NCBI GenBank assembly: GCA_949825025.1
Contig: OX463781.1
Span: forward strand, 1,324,066 to 1,388,065
Direction: 5' to 3'
DNA: 64,000 nucleotides
Source: Siphlonurus alternatus
Lineage: Eukaryota; Arthropoda; Insecta; Ephemeroptera; Siphlonuridae
The position numbers were made by a program, and so were the translations under genes. The notes beneath the pieces are model-generated. The model was given only the letters and a program-made list of their open reading frames with translations. It did not search any database and was not told the DNA's origin. Positions 27,881-39,178 of the stretch are shown piece after piece; the stretch's first letter is position 1, and each line of letters starts with the position of its first letter.

Positions 27881-28077
27881 GGCTGTCTCACACAGAATCA
27901 GATGATTTCGCAGCTTATAAAAAAAAATTAAGAACTTATACGATCAGGTGTACGTGTGCACAAGATTTCGTTTCGCATCGTATATTATCGTACGTTTTTC
28001 ATTTAAGAGAATAGAGGTTCTAAATTTTTATCATGCGATACCATTCGATAACATACGAAAACAGTGTGCAACCACCC
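27880..28077. mobile_element. PIF/Harbinger-like miniature element (GGGCTGTCTCACAC), 198 bp
   Basis: Ends GGGCTGTCTCACACAGAATC and CAGTGTGCAACCACCC; TTA on each side (27877-27879, 28078-28080). Relatives: 52567-52773 and, in reverse, 39782-40270. Confidence 0.85.
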
Positions 28078-28599
28078 TTAAATAAATGAAGCATACATTC
28101 ACAAGACTTTGATAGAAAAGAGAGCAGTCTGATGGTTGGAGCTGTTTATTTTGAGAAATGAACTGTAAAAGAGCAAACAGTTCTTGTATATTTAACATTA
28201 GTACAACGGGAACAATCATGGTGCTGTATGCACAACGATATTATAGTTTTTTCATTTAAATAAAAGCAAGAAGTTATTACAAAAATTTACGTAATAAATT
28301 ACAATGAAAAATACACCCAGTATTTTGTTTCATTATATATTTTAAATCAGTTTCCAATTTTCTATTTCATTTTGCTATACTTGAAGATAATAAAATTTTG
28401 TAAAGCCGACTCTATAAAGAGTGTATTTAGGTAAGCCAAACATCGTTATAAGCAATTATCGTCTTTAGATTATTAATTGGATATCCAGGATTAAAGATAA
28501 TTTCATCCAGGCTGGTTTACATTATTTTCATCCTAAGATTTTTTCGTCCCAGATTTTCTCATAAAATTTCATCATGTCGGTTAAATCTTAATGAAATAT
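28078..28599. other. AT-rich intergenic sequence
   Basis: Nothing recognised. Confidence 0.4.
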
Positions 28600-28844
28600 C
28601 CCTAGTTGAAAAATTACGTCTTCAACTCATCCTTTACACGTCTAAACCTAATCTTTTTACGTCAAAAACACATCCTATTTCCTCCTCGCTCAAAGTGAGG
28701 ATGAAATGAAAACAATTAAATATTCTAACATAAGAGGAAAAAGGACATAATCTCGTATTTTTTTTCTATTTTTCTCTAAAATGGTGCAAAGTAGAGTTAG
28801 ACAAGAAGAAAGAGAATAAAAGATGAAATTTATTTCAACTCGGG
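28600..28844 (+). mobile_element. M1 miniature element
   Basis: CCCTAGTTGAAAAATTACGT to TTTATTTCAACTCGGG shows the terminal inverted repeat CCCKAGTTGAAA most clearly. Confidence 0.88.
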
Positions 28845-29139
28845 TTGGCACACCAAGTAAAGGAACAGTCAGTAATATTTTTGTGTTCAGATCGCCACAA
28901 GTTACATCGATCATTCTCAGTTCGCTTTAACAGTGAATCGAGGGAGAGATCGCCGTCATGCATTTAATTCTTGCAATAAAAAATTATCCACAAGATTGGA
29001 AAATAACATATATAAGTAATTGTATTTGTGTGACTAGGGGAAATGCAGAAACTCAAATGGAGGCCTTTCACAAATTGCAGTCTCAGTGCAAGTGCATATT
29101 ATTACAAGCAAGATTATTATTTTGCTATAGTAGATGTCG

Positions 29140-29700
29140 AGCGTGGGCGCAGTGCATTGACCAGTTCTCGTATGATCACCGAAGTCAAACGAAGAAAGTA
29201 CTTGGATGGGTGACCGTTTCAAGTAAAAATGGTGTTGCTTCCTTTCTGGGGTAAACTCATCTTGCTTATTTCCACCCAGTGCAGTGATGCACTTGTCTAT
29301 ATATATGGTTTCCCAGGCTTCGGACATCAGTTTGTTCCTTTGATAAAAAGTAAGGTGGCGTCCCAAATGTCCATTCTCTCCTACTACCCTACCCTACCCT
29401 TCCCTACAATAACGGCGAAATTTAGAGCGCATCATATGCGCCCTACTTATATAGCGGCCATATTGGAGGGGAGGGGAAAGTTCATTTAGGGCCCCTACAG
29501 GGGACGAGAAAGTGATTTGGGACGCCACCTAAAGGTTTTCATCCAGATTGAGTTTTCCACGGTTCCCTCAGTCTTACCTTAGTGAATGTTGGGACTTGTA
29601 ACAGGCCGTGGTCACCATCCTGTCCCTATATATACCTACCTATTACCCCGCCCCGAGCTTCAAGCTCTTAGGGATGTTTCTCTTGTTAAAAAAAGTATAA
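29140..29700 (+). repeat. 5S-derived SINE, subfamily A, with an inserted element
   Basis: Head CAGTGCATTGACCAGTTCTC, GATCACCGAAGTCAAACGAA, TACTTGGATGGGTGACC. Body GGGTAAACTCATCTTGCTTA, CAGTGCAGTGATGCACTTGT. After the insertion it resumes with TTTTCCACGGTTCCCTCAGT and ends CTCTTAGGGATGTTTCTCTT. Confidence 0.88.
29354..29529. mobile_element. PIF/Harbinger-like element inside the SINE, 176 bp
   Basis: Ends GGTGGCGTCCCAAATGTCC and GATTTGGGACGCCACC are inverse; TAA flanks both sides (29351-29353, 29530-29532). The SINE reads straight through when it is removed. Confidence 0.9.
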
Positions 29701-29747
29701 TTAATGATGATCAAAATTTTGAGATATCTATATAGTGCTTTATCGTC

Positions 29748-29895
29748 TTAAGCCGCTATTACACGATACAATTTTTATAACTATTGCATACAATTTTTTC
29801 TTACAAGAAAAATTGAACCCCATTTATTTGTATGGAGATGAAATTTTCTTGCAAGGAAAACTTGTATGCAAAATTGTATGGTGTAATATAGGCTT
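29748..29895. mobile_element. Short foldback, same family as 4522-4662
   Basis: TATTACACGATACAATTTTT, CATACAATTTTTTCTTACAA on the left; TTGTATGCAAAATTGTATGG, TGTAATATAGGC on the right. Confidence 0.7.
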
Positions 29896-30147
29896 TATTT
29901 CATCGCTATACCTCTCGCATAATTTTCAGTTCGAATTTTCTCACGATACCCACAGTGCGAATGGAGAGGAGGGGGGGGGGGGGGCAAGGGTCCTCTCTCC
30001 AACATTTTGACCTAAAAGTGCAGTTCAGAATTGTCCCTCAGCTATACCACTGTTGACATCATAAAGACATCAGGTGTCGACATCTGGTGGATTTTACCTG
30101 AGTGACTCCAAAAGTGTCATACCTATGATTTCCAAGCACTGCTACTG

Positions 30148-30365
30148 GCAAAAGTGTAAAAGAGCGATGTCGAGCGGGGCTTGGCGGGTTAGAAAAGCGT
30201 ACTTAATTCAACATCGTATGGCAGCCATATTGGTGTAGAAAAATCGCTGCAGGAGAGCGATTTTTCACGCTACTATGCCCGCTATACGAGATTGAAGCAA
30301 GTGCGGCTTTCTCACCCCGCCAAGCCCCGCTCGACATCGCTCCATGGAAACGCACCTTTATATTG
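30148..30365. mobile_element. 'TCGCTCCATGGAA' foldback element, best copy
   Basis: GAGCGATGTCGAGCGGGGCT, ATCGTATGGCAGCCATATTG, centre AAAATCGCTGCAGGAGAGCG, then GCGGCTTTCTCACCCCGCCA, CTCGACATCGCTCCATGGAA. Arms are over 80 bp. Confidence 0.82.
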
Positions 30366-30649
30366 ACTAACAAGGTGATTTTCAATGCCATCTGTCGGTG
30401 CTTCAAGGAACCCTTCAGAGTTGTTTTCTTGACTCGCAGTGTGCTTGACATTTGTACGTCACTAATTACGCGCTTGTGTGATCAAAGCGGCAGTAAAACA
30501 ACTCTCGAGAGGACGGTTGGTTATACCTCTCATGTTCAGCACGGTATAATACATGCACTGATTGTGAGAGAAATATGTATAGCTAGAAGGTCGAGTTATC
30601 TGTAGTGTTTACGCGACCTAGGATAAATAGTAAAGGGTAAGGGTATTTT
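30366..30649. other. Intergenic sequence
   Basis: No gene recognised. Confidence 0.35.
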
Positions 30650-31370
30650 TTATTTTTTTTTATTTGTTTATTTGAACATATAGGTTGTACAAGACAACAT
30701 TGATCACGTCAGAGAATATAACATATAGCAAAAACATACAAAACAATATATAATAAATATGGGTATTGGTCAAAAACAATACAAAATCACTAACAAAGAG
30801 AAAAAACAAACAACAATCATTTATAACAATAAAACATACAGATGAATTTAAAATTGTAAACAATTTTCTGGCAAAGTATTTGCAAAAAACATCTTAATAG
30901 AATAGAATTCCTTGTTAATTAATATTAATTTCAGTTTTGATTTGAAAAGAGAGTCACTCTTGATGTTTTTTTACACACAAGGGAAGAAAATCGTAAATTT
31001 TAGCGCATTGATGGTGGGGATTTCTTTCCGCAAACACTGAATTTTTTTTTATCCACTAAAGTACGATTATTGTTTCTAGTATTGTAAGAGTGGATTGAAT
31101 TAAATTGTGGATACAAATCAGGATGCTTTCTTCTAAAAACAGCACACTGTACAATGTACATACAAGGCAATGTAAGCATATTACTTGATTTGATTTGAAA
31201 TGGGTATATTATTTATATAGGCCCTATAAATGACACATGCACTGGAGATCACAAAACCGATAGAAGGCAGTGTCATTGTTCTCCATTAAAAATCATGTAC
31301 TTGCACAAATATAAAATAATTAGAATTAGAATAATTTCTTTATTTAGGCGATGTTTGGCCAGAAGGCCAT
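30650..31370 (-). mobile_element. One or two LINE 3' end fragments
   Basis: Near 30660-30700 TTTATTTGAACATATAGGTT, GTACAAGACAACATTG resembles 37150-37200 (GTTGTACAAAACAACATGG). Near 31325-31375 TTTCTTTATTTAGGCGATGT, TTGGCCAGAAGGCC resembles a LINE terminus. No coding part is firm. Confidence 0.45.
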
Positions 31371-31627
31371 TCTACCACATAATGTAAATTTAAATTTTCT
31401 GAATTATCAACTTTATTGGTTTTGCATCACAAGTTGTTATTTATTTTTTCGGAAGATCGAGCTCCAGCATTTTATTTATTAAAAAATTTACAAAGCTCAC
31501 GTCAATAAAATTTAAATTTTATCCTCAAAATAATGATTGAATCATCCCTTGTCCTTAACAATGAGCTACCTGTCTACCAAGATCGTTTGTAACAATGAGG
31601 TGTCTGTTTTATCACGTGAGCGCAATG
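31371..31627. other. AT-rich intergenic sequence
   Basis: Nothing recognised. Confidence 0.4.
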
Positions 31628-31920
31628 AACAACCTTCATGAAATTTTCTAAATTTTGCATATCCTCTCGGATTATGAATTGTCAATACTTTTTCAGATTT
31701 TTTTATAAAACTTTACTAAAAAGCATTGTGACGTCATAGTCATGCAAATATTTAACACACAAGCATAGGATAAGACGTTACATTAATATGACGTCACAGT
31801 GTCTTTTCCCTCAATTTTGAGGGTGCTAGAGGAATGGGGAGGGATCTGAAAAAAATGACAATACAAAACTCGAGGTCCTCTATCTAAATATGCAATAAAA
31901 TCTTTATGTATGGAGTCGTT
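31628..31920. mobile_element. 'TGGACAACCTGCATGAAA' family element
   Basis: ACAACCTTCATGAAATTTTC on the left; core GCATTGTGACGTCATAGTCA, TGCAAATATTTAACACACA, ATATGACGTCACAGTGTCTT; right GCAATAAAATCTTTATGTAT. Confidence 0.7.
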
Positions 31921-32289
31921 TGCTGTGTTTGTTTACGAGGGAAAATAGCATACGGACGGTCAGGAGGGTAGCAAAGAGAAAGTGGAGGTCCAACTTCTTT
32001 GGCATTAGATAGGAGAAACGATAAAAATAAATAGAAAAATATAGTTTTGAATGTTCTATAATGATGGGATTTTTTTTTATACTATATTTATTGCTTATTG
32101 GCGTATTTTTAGGATCTTTTAAACCTGATTTGTTTTGTTTAATAAAGTGAAAAAAAAAAATCATACATAATTTGTTTATATACTAGTTTGTGTATTCTGG
32201 TCATCCATAGGGCAGCCTAACTTACAGGGGCATGAAGTCAGCGCAATCAGCTCTATAGTTTGCCGATTTTGAGCCGTAATTATATAGAT
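31921..32289. other. AT-rich intergenic sequence
   Basis: Nothing recognised. Confidence 0.4.
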
Positions 32290-32685
32290 AAAGAGGTCAA
32301 GCGTGGCGCAGTGCATTGACCGGTTCTCGTTAGATCACCGAAGTCAGGCTACGTCGAGCGTGGTTAGTACTTGGATGGGTGACCATTTCAAGTAAAAAAT
32401 ATATATACGCTGCTCCCTCCCTGGGGTAAATTCATCTCGCTTTCCACCCATTGCAGTGATGCACTTGTGTGTGGTTCCCCACAGGCTTTGGACATCGCTT
32501 TGGTCCATTGAGAAAAAGTAGAGGTGTCCGTCCTGACTGAGGTTTTCCACGGTTCCCTCAGTCTCACCTCAGCTAATATTGGGACGCGTAACAGGCCGTG
32601 GCATCCGTTCCCTACCTTATCCCTACCCATTACCACGCCGTGAGCTGTAAGCTCTTAGGGGTACATCCTTGTAAAAAAAAAAATA
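32290..32685 (+). repeat. 5S-derived SINE, subfamily A, full length (reference copy)
   Basis: GGCGCAGTGCATTGACCGGT, TCTCGTTAGATCACCGAAGT, GAGCGTGGTTAGTACTTGGA, TGGGTGACC is the clearest 5S-like head here. It continues through CTGGGGTAAATTCATCTCGC, GTCCGTCCTGACTGAGGTTT, TAACAGGCCGTGGC to TGAGCTGTAAGCTCTTAGGG and an A-run. Confidence 0.92.
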
Positions 32686-33313
32686 GCAGAAAGTGCATAA
32701 ATGCACTCACCTGATATAATAAACAATCCATTTTAATTATTATGATCATCAATGGTATTAGGCATAATATGATATAGGCAGATAGCTCATTATATTGCGG
32801 TTAAAAAATGAAATATCACATAACAAAAATAATTGTTTGATGAACATTTTGGTCATTATAAAGTAGCAATTGTTGATCGAATCACGTTCCTCGTCAGTGA
32901 TCCAAAGTTATCAAGAAATCGTTGAAATTTCGCACGTCCAATGTGAAAACTAATTATCGGCGGGCACTCTGATTTCCCTCGAGATGTCTTTTACTTATAA
33001 TATAAAAGTAAGCATCATAGCAGTCGAGTATTAAAATACTGCACATTTTTTTCTTATTTAATATCAAGTAAAAGTAAATCTATTCAGGTCCGTAATAAGA
33101 AAATAAAAATCATATTCTTCTTCTTTAGAAATAATATCTTTTATTATATAGTAAGGATGAGCAAGAAAAAAAAGTTCTGTTAATATTTTTTCTTGGTAAT
33201 AAGACAACTTCTTTGTTCAATAAAATGCACGTTCAGATTATTGCAGTTCTTTTTATATCTAACTCTTCCTATACCTTGCGAGGAAGACAATGGACTTTGT
33301 CGTTTGTGAGCAT
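32686..33313. other. AT-rich intergenic sequence
   Basis: No gene recognised. Confidence 0.4.
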
Positions 33314-33314
33314 T

Positions 33315-33579
33315 CCCAAGTTGAAAATTTCGTCTTCAACTCATCCTTTACATGTCTGAACCTGATCTTATTACGTCTTTTTACCTCAAAACACATCTTA
33401 TTTCCTCCTCGCTCAAAGTGAGGATGAAATGAAGACAATGTTTTAACATTTTATGCTCAAGAAGAGGAAAAAATTCGTAATCTCGTCATTTTCCCTCTTT
33501 TTTCCTCTAAAATGATGCAAAATTGGAGGAAATTAGACGAGGAGAGAGATCAAAAGCATGAAATTTATTTCAATTCGGG
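33315..33579 (+). mobile_element. M1 miniature element
   Basis: CCCAAGTTGAAAATTTCGTC to AAATTTATTTCAATTCGGG. Confidence 0.85.
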
Positions 33580-33712
33580 TTGCCGCTAAGTCTGCGTGAA
33601 ATGGGAGCTTTGGGAGTGGCTAACAGGGTGCTCTTTTTACCTCTCGAAGTTGCATATCTTGCAGCAAGTCATACATGCAGGGTAACGTTCGTGGTGTCCA
33701 GAGGTGTACTCT

Positions 33713-33860
33713 CGTTGATGCTATGACGCCATAGTCATGCAAATATTTAACACGTAAACATAGGGAAAGACATTGCATGATTATGACGTCACAGCATCTT
33801 TCTTGCATTGTACCTCAAATTTCATAGCTGGTCCTTTTCAAAATTTTTGTATTGACAAGC
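33713..33860. mobile_element. 'TGGACAACCTGCATGAAA' family, partial
   Basis: Core GATGCTATGACGCCATAGTC, ATGCAAATATTTAACACGTA, ATTATGACGTCACAGCATCT; no clear ends. Confidence 0.55.
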
Positions 33861-34224
33861 TAGTGGAATTTCAAGCTGTTCAGAGTTCTTAAAAATTCAA
33901 TTTAGTGAAAACATCGCAGTAACAACGTAAGAAAGAGCAACTTTGATATGCGGTGAACTCGTGAAATTTTTCATCTAAATTCTTGGTGACATTGTTGCAA
34001 CTACCACACATATACACATACAACATTATTATTAAAATTATTACGTTATATATGTTATATATGATATATGTTACATCAGTACATATATCTTCATCATACA
34101 TTATCATAATATTGTTACATGTTAAGTAGGGCACGTCAACATGCTTGACGGTTCGAACTTTTAGTCGAGATTTATTGTTGATAACTACCGAGATCCAGCT
34201 ACATTATTTCAGTTTATATGTTTT
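33861..34224. other. AT-rich intergenic sequence with ATAT palindromic stretch
   Basis: 34045-34100 is rich in ATATGTTATATATGATATATG. No gene. Confidence 0.35.
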
Positions 34225-34732
34225 AAGAAAAAAATGAAAAACCTTCACAAATTTTTTTATTCCACATTGGGTAGAGATGTACTGTCTTTCAGAATTTTTT
34301 GGATCCTTAAAATCGTGCTGTGAAACGCTGTGACGTCATAGTCATGCAAATATTTAACATAAACATAGGGAAAATCATTGCATGGCTACAGCGTCTTTTC
34401 CCTTGATTTTGAGGATGTTAAGGCGGATTCAGATGGTGACAACGGCGATGCGACGCGATTTTGTCACACAAGCTGTGAAATTCTATAATGCGGCGAGCGA
34501 ATTCGCCAGGTTGCGGCAGCGAAATCACGTTAATTGCGATGCTATTTTTAATCGCCAATTATGGCTGCCAATGGATGTTACAGCAAGTGCGCATTATTCG
34601 CGTCACATGATAAAATCCGCCATGTGAATCCACCTTCAGAGGGTTCAAAAACTTTGAAAAAATTGGCATAACTTGAAATCCTGTATCAAAATATGCAATA
34701 AACTTTTTCATGCAGTTTGTCCATTAAACGCA
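34225..34732. mobile_element. 'TGGACAACCTGCATGAAA' family element, interrupted
   Basis: Core GAAACGCTGTGACGTCATAG, TCATGCAAATATTTAACATA; right end GCAATAAACTTTTTCATGCA, GTTTGTCCATTAA. A PIF/Harbinger-like element sits inside. Confidence 0.7.
34421..34634. mobile_element. PIF/Harbinger-like element (AGGYGGATTCA ends), nested
   Basis: AGGCGGATTCAGATGGTGAC to CCATGTGAATCCACC, reverse of 15862-16081. TTA precedes it; the right flank has decayed. Confidence 0.8.
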
Positions 34733-35001
34733 GATTTTAATAAAACTAATTTCATCAAGTATTGAAGTCTCACAAGATTTTATATTACTTGACCTAATTT
34801 AAAACCCAAATGTTCTGAACGCAAGTTAAGGCAAGTTTAATTCTGTATTAAGCTTCTGTGAGCGCTCTCTTAATCCCCAATTAGGCGGTGGGGTGTGAAG
34901 GGGGAGGGTGGGGCTTGTGTCGCATGTTTGTTTTGAGAGATTTACCCCGAGTAGTGTGTAACTCTATTTGAATAATAATGTCCGATATAGACGGCTATAT
35001 A
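34733..35001. other. Intergenic sequence
   Basis: No gene recognised. Confidence 0.35.
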
Positions 35002-35005
35002 TTAA

Positions 35006-35887
35006 GGGTAAGGTAACACGCCCAATGTTAAAAATATTCCCACATATGAAAATTATGAAACACATCTTAATAAAATGTTCTCCTCTACATCCCCTATCAG
35101 TAGCTAAAATATCAGGTATACAAATGGGGAATTCTCTTACAACTCCAAATTTAATTTAACTACTATATCATGATAGGGTACATATTAACAATAAGTTTGA
35201 CTCAAGTTTCAACTTTTTTAACTCAAATTTGAGGACTCTGAAGGGATTATTAGAATAGGGGCAAAGTATGCAACCCGCGGGCAAACTTGAAAATTGTGAC
35301 GTAGAAACTCCCTAGTTAACACACAACAACTGCTTGATATCATAGTTTGAGCATCAAGGAGTGTTTTGCTATAAATTTTAGTAACACGATCGAAATCAGC
35401 GGGTTTTTCTACCCTAGTATCAATAGTTTTGTCTCTAATATCAGTTTACTTTAAGAGTGATAATCGAAAATATAAATTTATTGCAGGAAAAATTCACCTG
35501 CTAGGCAGTTTCTACGTCACGTTTTGGCGCTAAATTCAAAAGAAGAAAGATTTTTAAAAAATTCCCTTGTCTCCAATTTTGAAAATTGAAACTTTTTTGT
35601 TTTGGGACGTTTAATTTCAAGGCATAGAGCATCTGAAAAAAAATTAAAATAAATGTAGGACAATTCCCCATTCAATCTAGTTTTCAAGTCATGATTTTAA
35701 CATGGAGAAATGGAACTTCCATGTTAAATAAATCAACTTAATTCAAAAATTCATAACTCAAAAATACTAAATCATATTTGTATACCTGATACTTTAGCTA
35801 CTGATAAGGGATTTAAAGGAGAACATTTTAAGTTATGTTTCATAATTTTTATGTTTTATGTTTTGGATTTTTTTTTTAACCTTATCC
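35006..35887. mobile_element. GGTAGAGATAA-group foldback flanked by TTAA, interrupted
   Basis: TTAA at 35002-35005 and 35888-35891. Left GGGTAAGGTAACACGCCCAA, ATGTTCTCCTCTACATCCCC, AAAATATCAGGTATACAAAT; the right arm is the inverse. About 530 bp is inserted in the left half. Confidence 0.8.
35135..35668. mobile_element. Foldback inserted in the TTAA element
   Basis: GTGACGTAGAAACTCCCTAG near 35297 and CTAGGCAGTTTCTACGTCAC near 35502 are inverse. Interior is AT-rich without a gene. Exact ends are uncertain. Confidence 0.5.
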
Positions 35888-36057
35888 TTAACTTGGCCGG
35901 ATCGGACATTTTTAATCGAATGGAGTGTACTATCAGAGTGTGGTATTGTCAAATCGGTTGACAGGTAAACGGGACTGCCAATATACAATTTTAATATGTA
36001 AAGAATATGATTAAATATGGATTTCCATTGCAACCAATACTTATAAAAAATATCCAT

Positions 36058-36432
36058 CTTTCCACAATAACGTTACTTATTCAATGGAAAAATTTAAATA
36101 TATGCATGTACAGTATATTGATACAGCAAAAAGTGTATTTAACCAAGAGATGACAATTTTGCAAGTACTTAAAACATTTTAACAAATTACGTTGTCAATT
36201 TATTTATGAAAGTGTCTGTTCTGTTAAGAATTGTCTGAATATTTTGTTCAGTGCAAGGAGTTCCATTAAAATATTGAGAATAACACAATATTTTTTTAAA
36301 TGTGTTTATTCCGAAAAGAACATGTAATACATTATTATGACACTTTACATAGATTATTACAATACACCCCAAGAGTTTGGAAAACTCGTAAACGGGGAAC
36401 GTCGGTTTTTAGATAATTACATCCGCACAATA
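36058..36432. other. AT-rich intergenic sequence
   Basis: Nothing recognised. Confidence 0.35.
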
Positions 36433-36556
36433 TACACTCGTCGGCATGGAAACTTTCCCACGAATGCAGTCTTGTTAATTACCATGCCTTGTGCTATAAT
36501 TACTGGACATGGTGATTAACAAGGCCGCAAAGGGAAATTATCCGAGACGACGAGAG
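36433..36556. mobile_element. Foldback element, 'CACTCGTCGCCTTGG' family (intact)
   Basis: CACTCGTCGGCATGGAAACT, GCAGTCTTGTTAATTACCAT then ATGGTGATTAACAAGGCCGC, GAGACGACGAGAG. It gives the empty site for the insertion at 9262. Confidence 0.85.
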
Positions 36557-36653
36557 TATATTATACAAATTTATATAATAAATTACCTAATTCTATGTCA
36601 ATTAAAATAAATTATATTACTAAATACATAAACTCCGATATAATTTTTTTTTT

Positions 36654-37040
36654 TATTTATTTCACTTTTCGTACTTTTACCTTTGCCGGTGTTCGATGTA
36701 TGTAGTATGTTGCGATGGTCACTTAGTGTTCGTGCACGTCACTAACACTTGCATGCACTACACATATCACTACGTTACGAGAGTCAACCGCTCTCTTCCT
36801 CAGGTGATCTGAGACTAAATACGAAGTACCTGAGAGTACTTAGAGATTATATCGTACATCGTATGTAGTCTCAGATCACCTGAGGAAGAGAGCAGTTGAC
36901 TCTCGAAACGTAGTGATATGTGTAGTACATGCAAGTGTTAGTGAAGTGCACGAACACTAAGTGACCATCGCAACATACTACGTACAGAAGGATTACATCG
37001 AACACCGGCAAAGGTAAAAGTCCGAAAAGTGAAATAAATA
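36654..37040. repeat. Large foldback, arms about 160 bp
   Basis: TTATTTATTTCACTTTTCG, CTTTGCCGGTGTTCGATGTA, GCGATGGTCACTTAGTGTTC, GAGAGTCAACCGCTCTCTTC on the left match the inverse at 36880-37040. Arms are nearly identical, so the insertion or conversion is recent. Confidence 0.85.
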
Positions 37041-37144
37041 ATACATTCAATATGAATATTCTTTGTACAAAAAATTTATTTACTAATAAAATTTTTACCA
37101 CACTATGTCGATTAAAAACTAAATAAATTAAAATAATATATATT

Positions 37145-37260
37145 AGTGATTATTTTATTATTCATTACAAACAACTGGTTGTACAAAACAACATGGTTCA
37201 CTTCCACGTAAAAAAAAATAAAAATAATCAAAGATTGTTACAATGTACGTATGTTACATT
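37145..37260 (-). mobile_element. LINE 3' end fragment
   Basis: TTACAAACAACTGGTTGTAC, AAAACAACATGG resembles 30670-30700. Confidence 0.4.
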
Positions 37261-38272
37261 TCATTTTTAATTACGTATTTTGGACGTGTCCTACCATTTT
37301 GAGTATGTACATCAACAAGCCTTCCTCTTCATTGAAGATTGAAAATGAAAGTCTGATATGAAGAGCATGGTTTGAAAATGACCAATAAAGAGTGGAAGCA
37401 GCCTCAGTGTAAAACGTGTGGGTATTAGTACCGACAAATAATTAAAAATTTGTTTTATTATTTCAGCACGTATTCACAAAATGCGTCAATTTTAATATTT
37501 TCTATTGTTATATAGGGTGAGTCGATATTCTATTTTTGGACACTCTTACTTTATTGAACTCTTTTCTGTTTATGACGAAAAAACATTTAATTACTAACAA
37601 AATTACTTACATTTTCAAAAAACAAATGTAATGAATATATATTTTGTTAAAGTTCAATAAAAATCTGTTATAAAAATGACGCACAGGAAGTGTCACAAAT
37701 ATAAAAATTAAAGCAGAACGTATAAGAACGTTTTTATTTTCGTGCATATTAAATGATAATCAATATTCTGCCAAGTTCAACAAGAATCTTCTTTTTCTGA
37801 TGAAGACCCCATGTTATTTATACTACACTTTTTTTTTACATGATGTAAAACGTTTTTAATAAAGCTGTGCAAATTGGAGAAGTCTCAGAGAAATTTAGCA
37901 CGAAAGGACATTTTTTTCAATTTTATAACTTTCTCAAGTCACTCTGCGGCGTTACAGGGACTAAAAAATATACGCGGGTTGTAAATATTTGTACTGTAGC
38001 TGCAATATACTTGTGAACAAAACGTTGTAATAAAGCTCCCACTGTCTGTACAGATCCACGATTAAATGCAACCAGAATACACGTTAATATGCTTGCGAGG
38101 AGAACAATGTCTTAACTACTCGCAATATAACAAACCATTGTTTATAATGCATGCTATGATGAAACCGTTTTCATATTATTTAACCATGATACAATGTAGT
38201 ATATAATTTCATAATCAGAGCAGAGAACGTAACGACATTGTTGGCGCTAATTATTATCCTTAACACTTTATA
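37261..38272. other. AT-rich intergenic sequence
   Basis: No gene or clear repeat seen. Confidence 0.4.
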
Positions 38273-38276
38273 TTAA

Positions 38277-38621
38277 GGTAGAGGTAACACGCCCAATGTT
38301 AATAAAAATCCCATTCATGAAAATTATGAAAAAAAATTAAAATGTTCTCCTTTACATCCCCCATCAGTAGCTAAAATATCAGGTACACAAATTCGAGCTA
38401 GTTTTCAAGTTATTAATTTTTAAAGTTGACTAATTTAACATTAAGAAATGGAAATTACAGGTTAAATTAGTCAATTTTAAAAATTAACTTAAAAACAAGC
38501 TCGAATTTGTGTACCTGATATTTTAGCTACTGATTGGGGATGTAAAGCAGAACATTTTAAATTGTTTTACATAATTTTCATGAATGGGATTTTTATTAAC
38601 ATTGGGCGTGTTATCTCTACC
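38277..38621. mobile_element. TTAA-flanked foldback, best-preserved copy
   Basis: TTAA at 38273-38276 and 38622-38625. Arms GGTAGAGGTAACACGCCCAA, ATCCCATTCATGAAAATTAT, AAAATATCAGGTACACAAAT are mirrored on the right almost without mismatch. No coding capacity. Confidence 0.9.
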
Positions 38622-38792
38622 TTAACGGTCATTTTCCGTAAGTTAACATGTAAATCAAATACATGTTAACTTATACTGCCACATGTTGTTCCCTTATTCA
38701 CCGGACACACATTACCAACAATACTTTGTTATAAACAACGAGCATAAGACTTTGGTTTATAAACAAGAAAATTAAACAAATTTAGCTTTTTT

Positions 38793-39178
38793 TTTTTTAC
38801 AAGGATGTTATATACACTCCTAAAAGCTTTCAGCTCGCGGCGGGATAATGGGTATAAGAGATAAGGTAGGAAAAGGATGCAGCGTCCACGGCCTGTTTCC
38901 CGTCCCAGCATTTGCTAAGGTGAGACTGAGGGAACTGTGGAAAACCTCAGTCAGGATGGACACCTCTATTTTTTCTCAATGAACCAAAGCGATGTCCAAA
39001 GCCTGGGGAACCACACACAAGTGCATCACTGCACTGGGTGGGAAGAGAGATAAATTTACCTCAGGGAGGGAGCAACGTAATTTTTAATTTAAACGGTCAC
39101 CCATCCAAGTACTAACCACGCTCGACGTAGCTTGACTTCAGTGATCTAGAGAACCGGTCACTGCACTGCGCCACGATT
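38793..39178 (-). repeat. 5S-derived SINE, subfamily A, full length
   Basis: Minus strand: GGCGCAGTGCAGTGACCGGT, GATCACTGAAGTCAAGCTAC, TACTTGGATGGGTGACCG, then GTCCATCCTGACTGAGGTTT and GCCGTGGACG to the tail near 38793. Confidence 0.9.

Noticed and set aside
28958..29489. Overlapping frames of 86-110 residues on both strands
   Set aside because: They lie within the 5S-derived SINE and its insertion; similar frames recur in other SINE copies (32344-32636, 48102-48320, 54264-54549).
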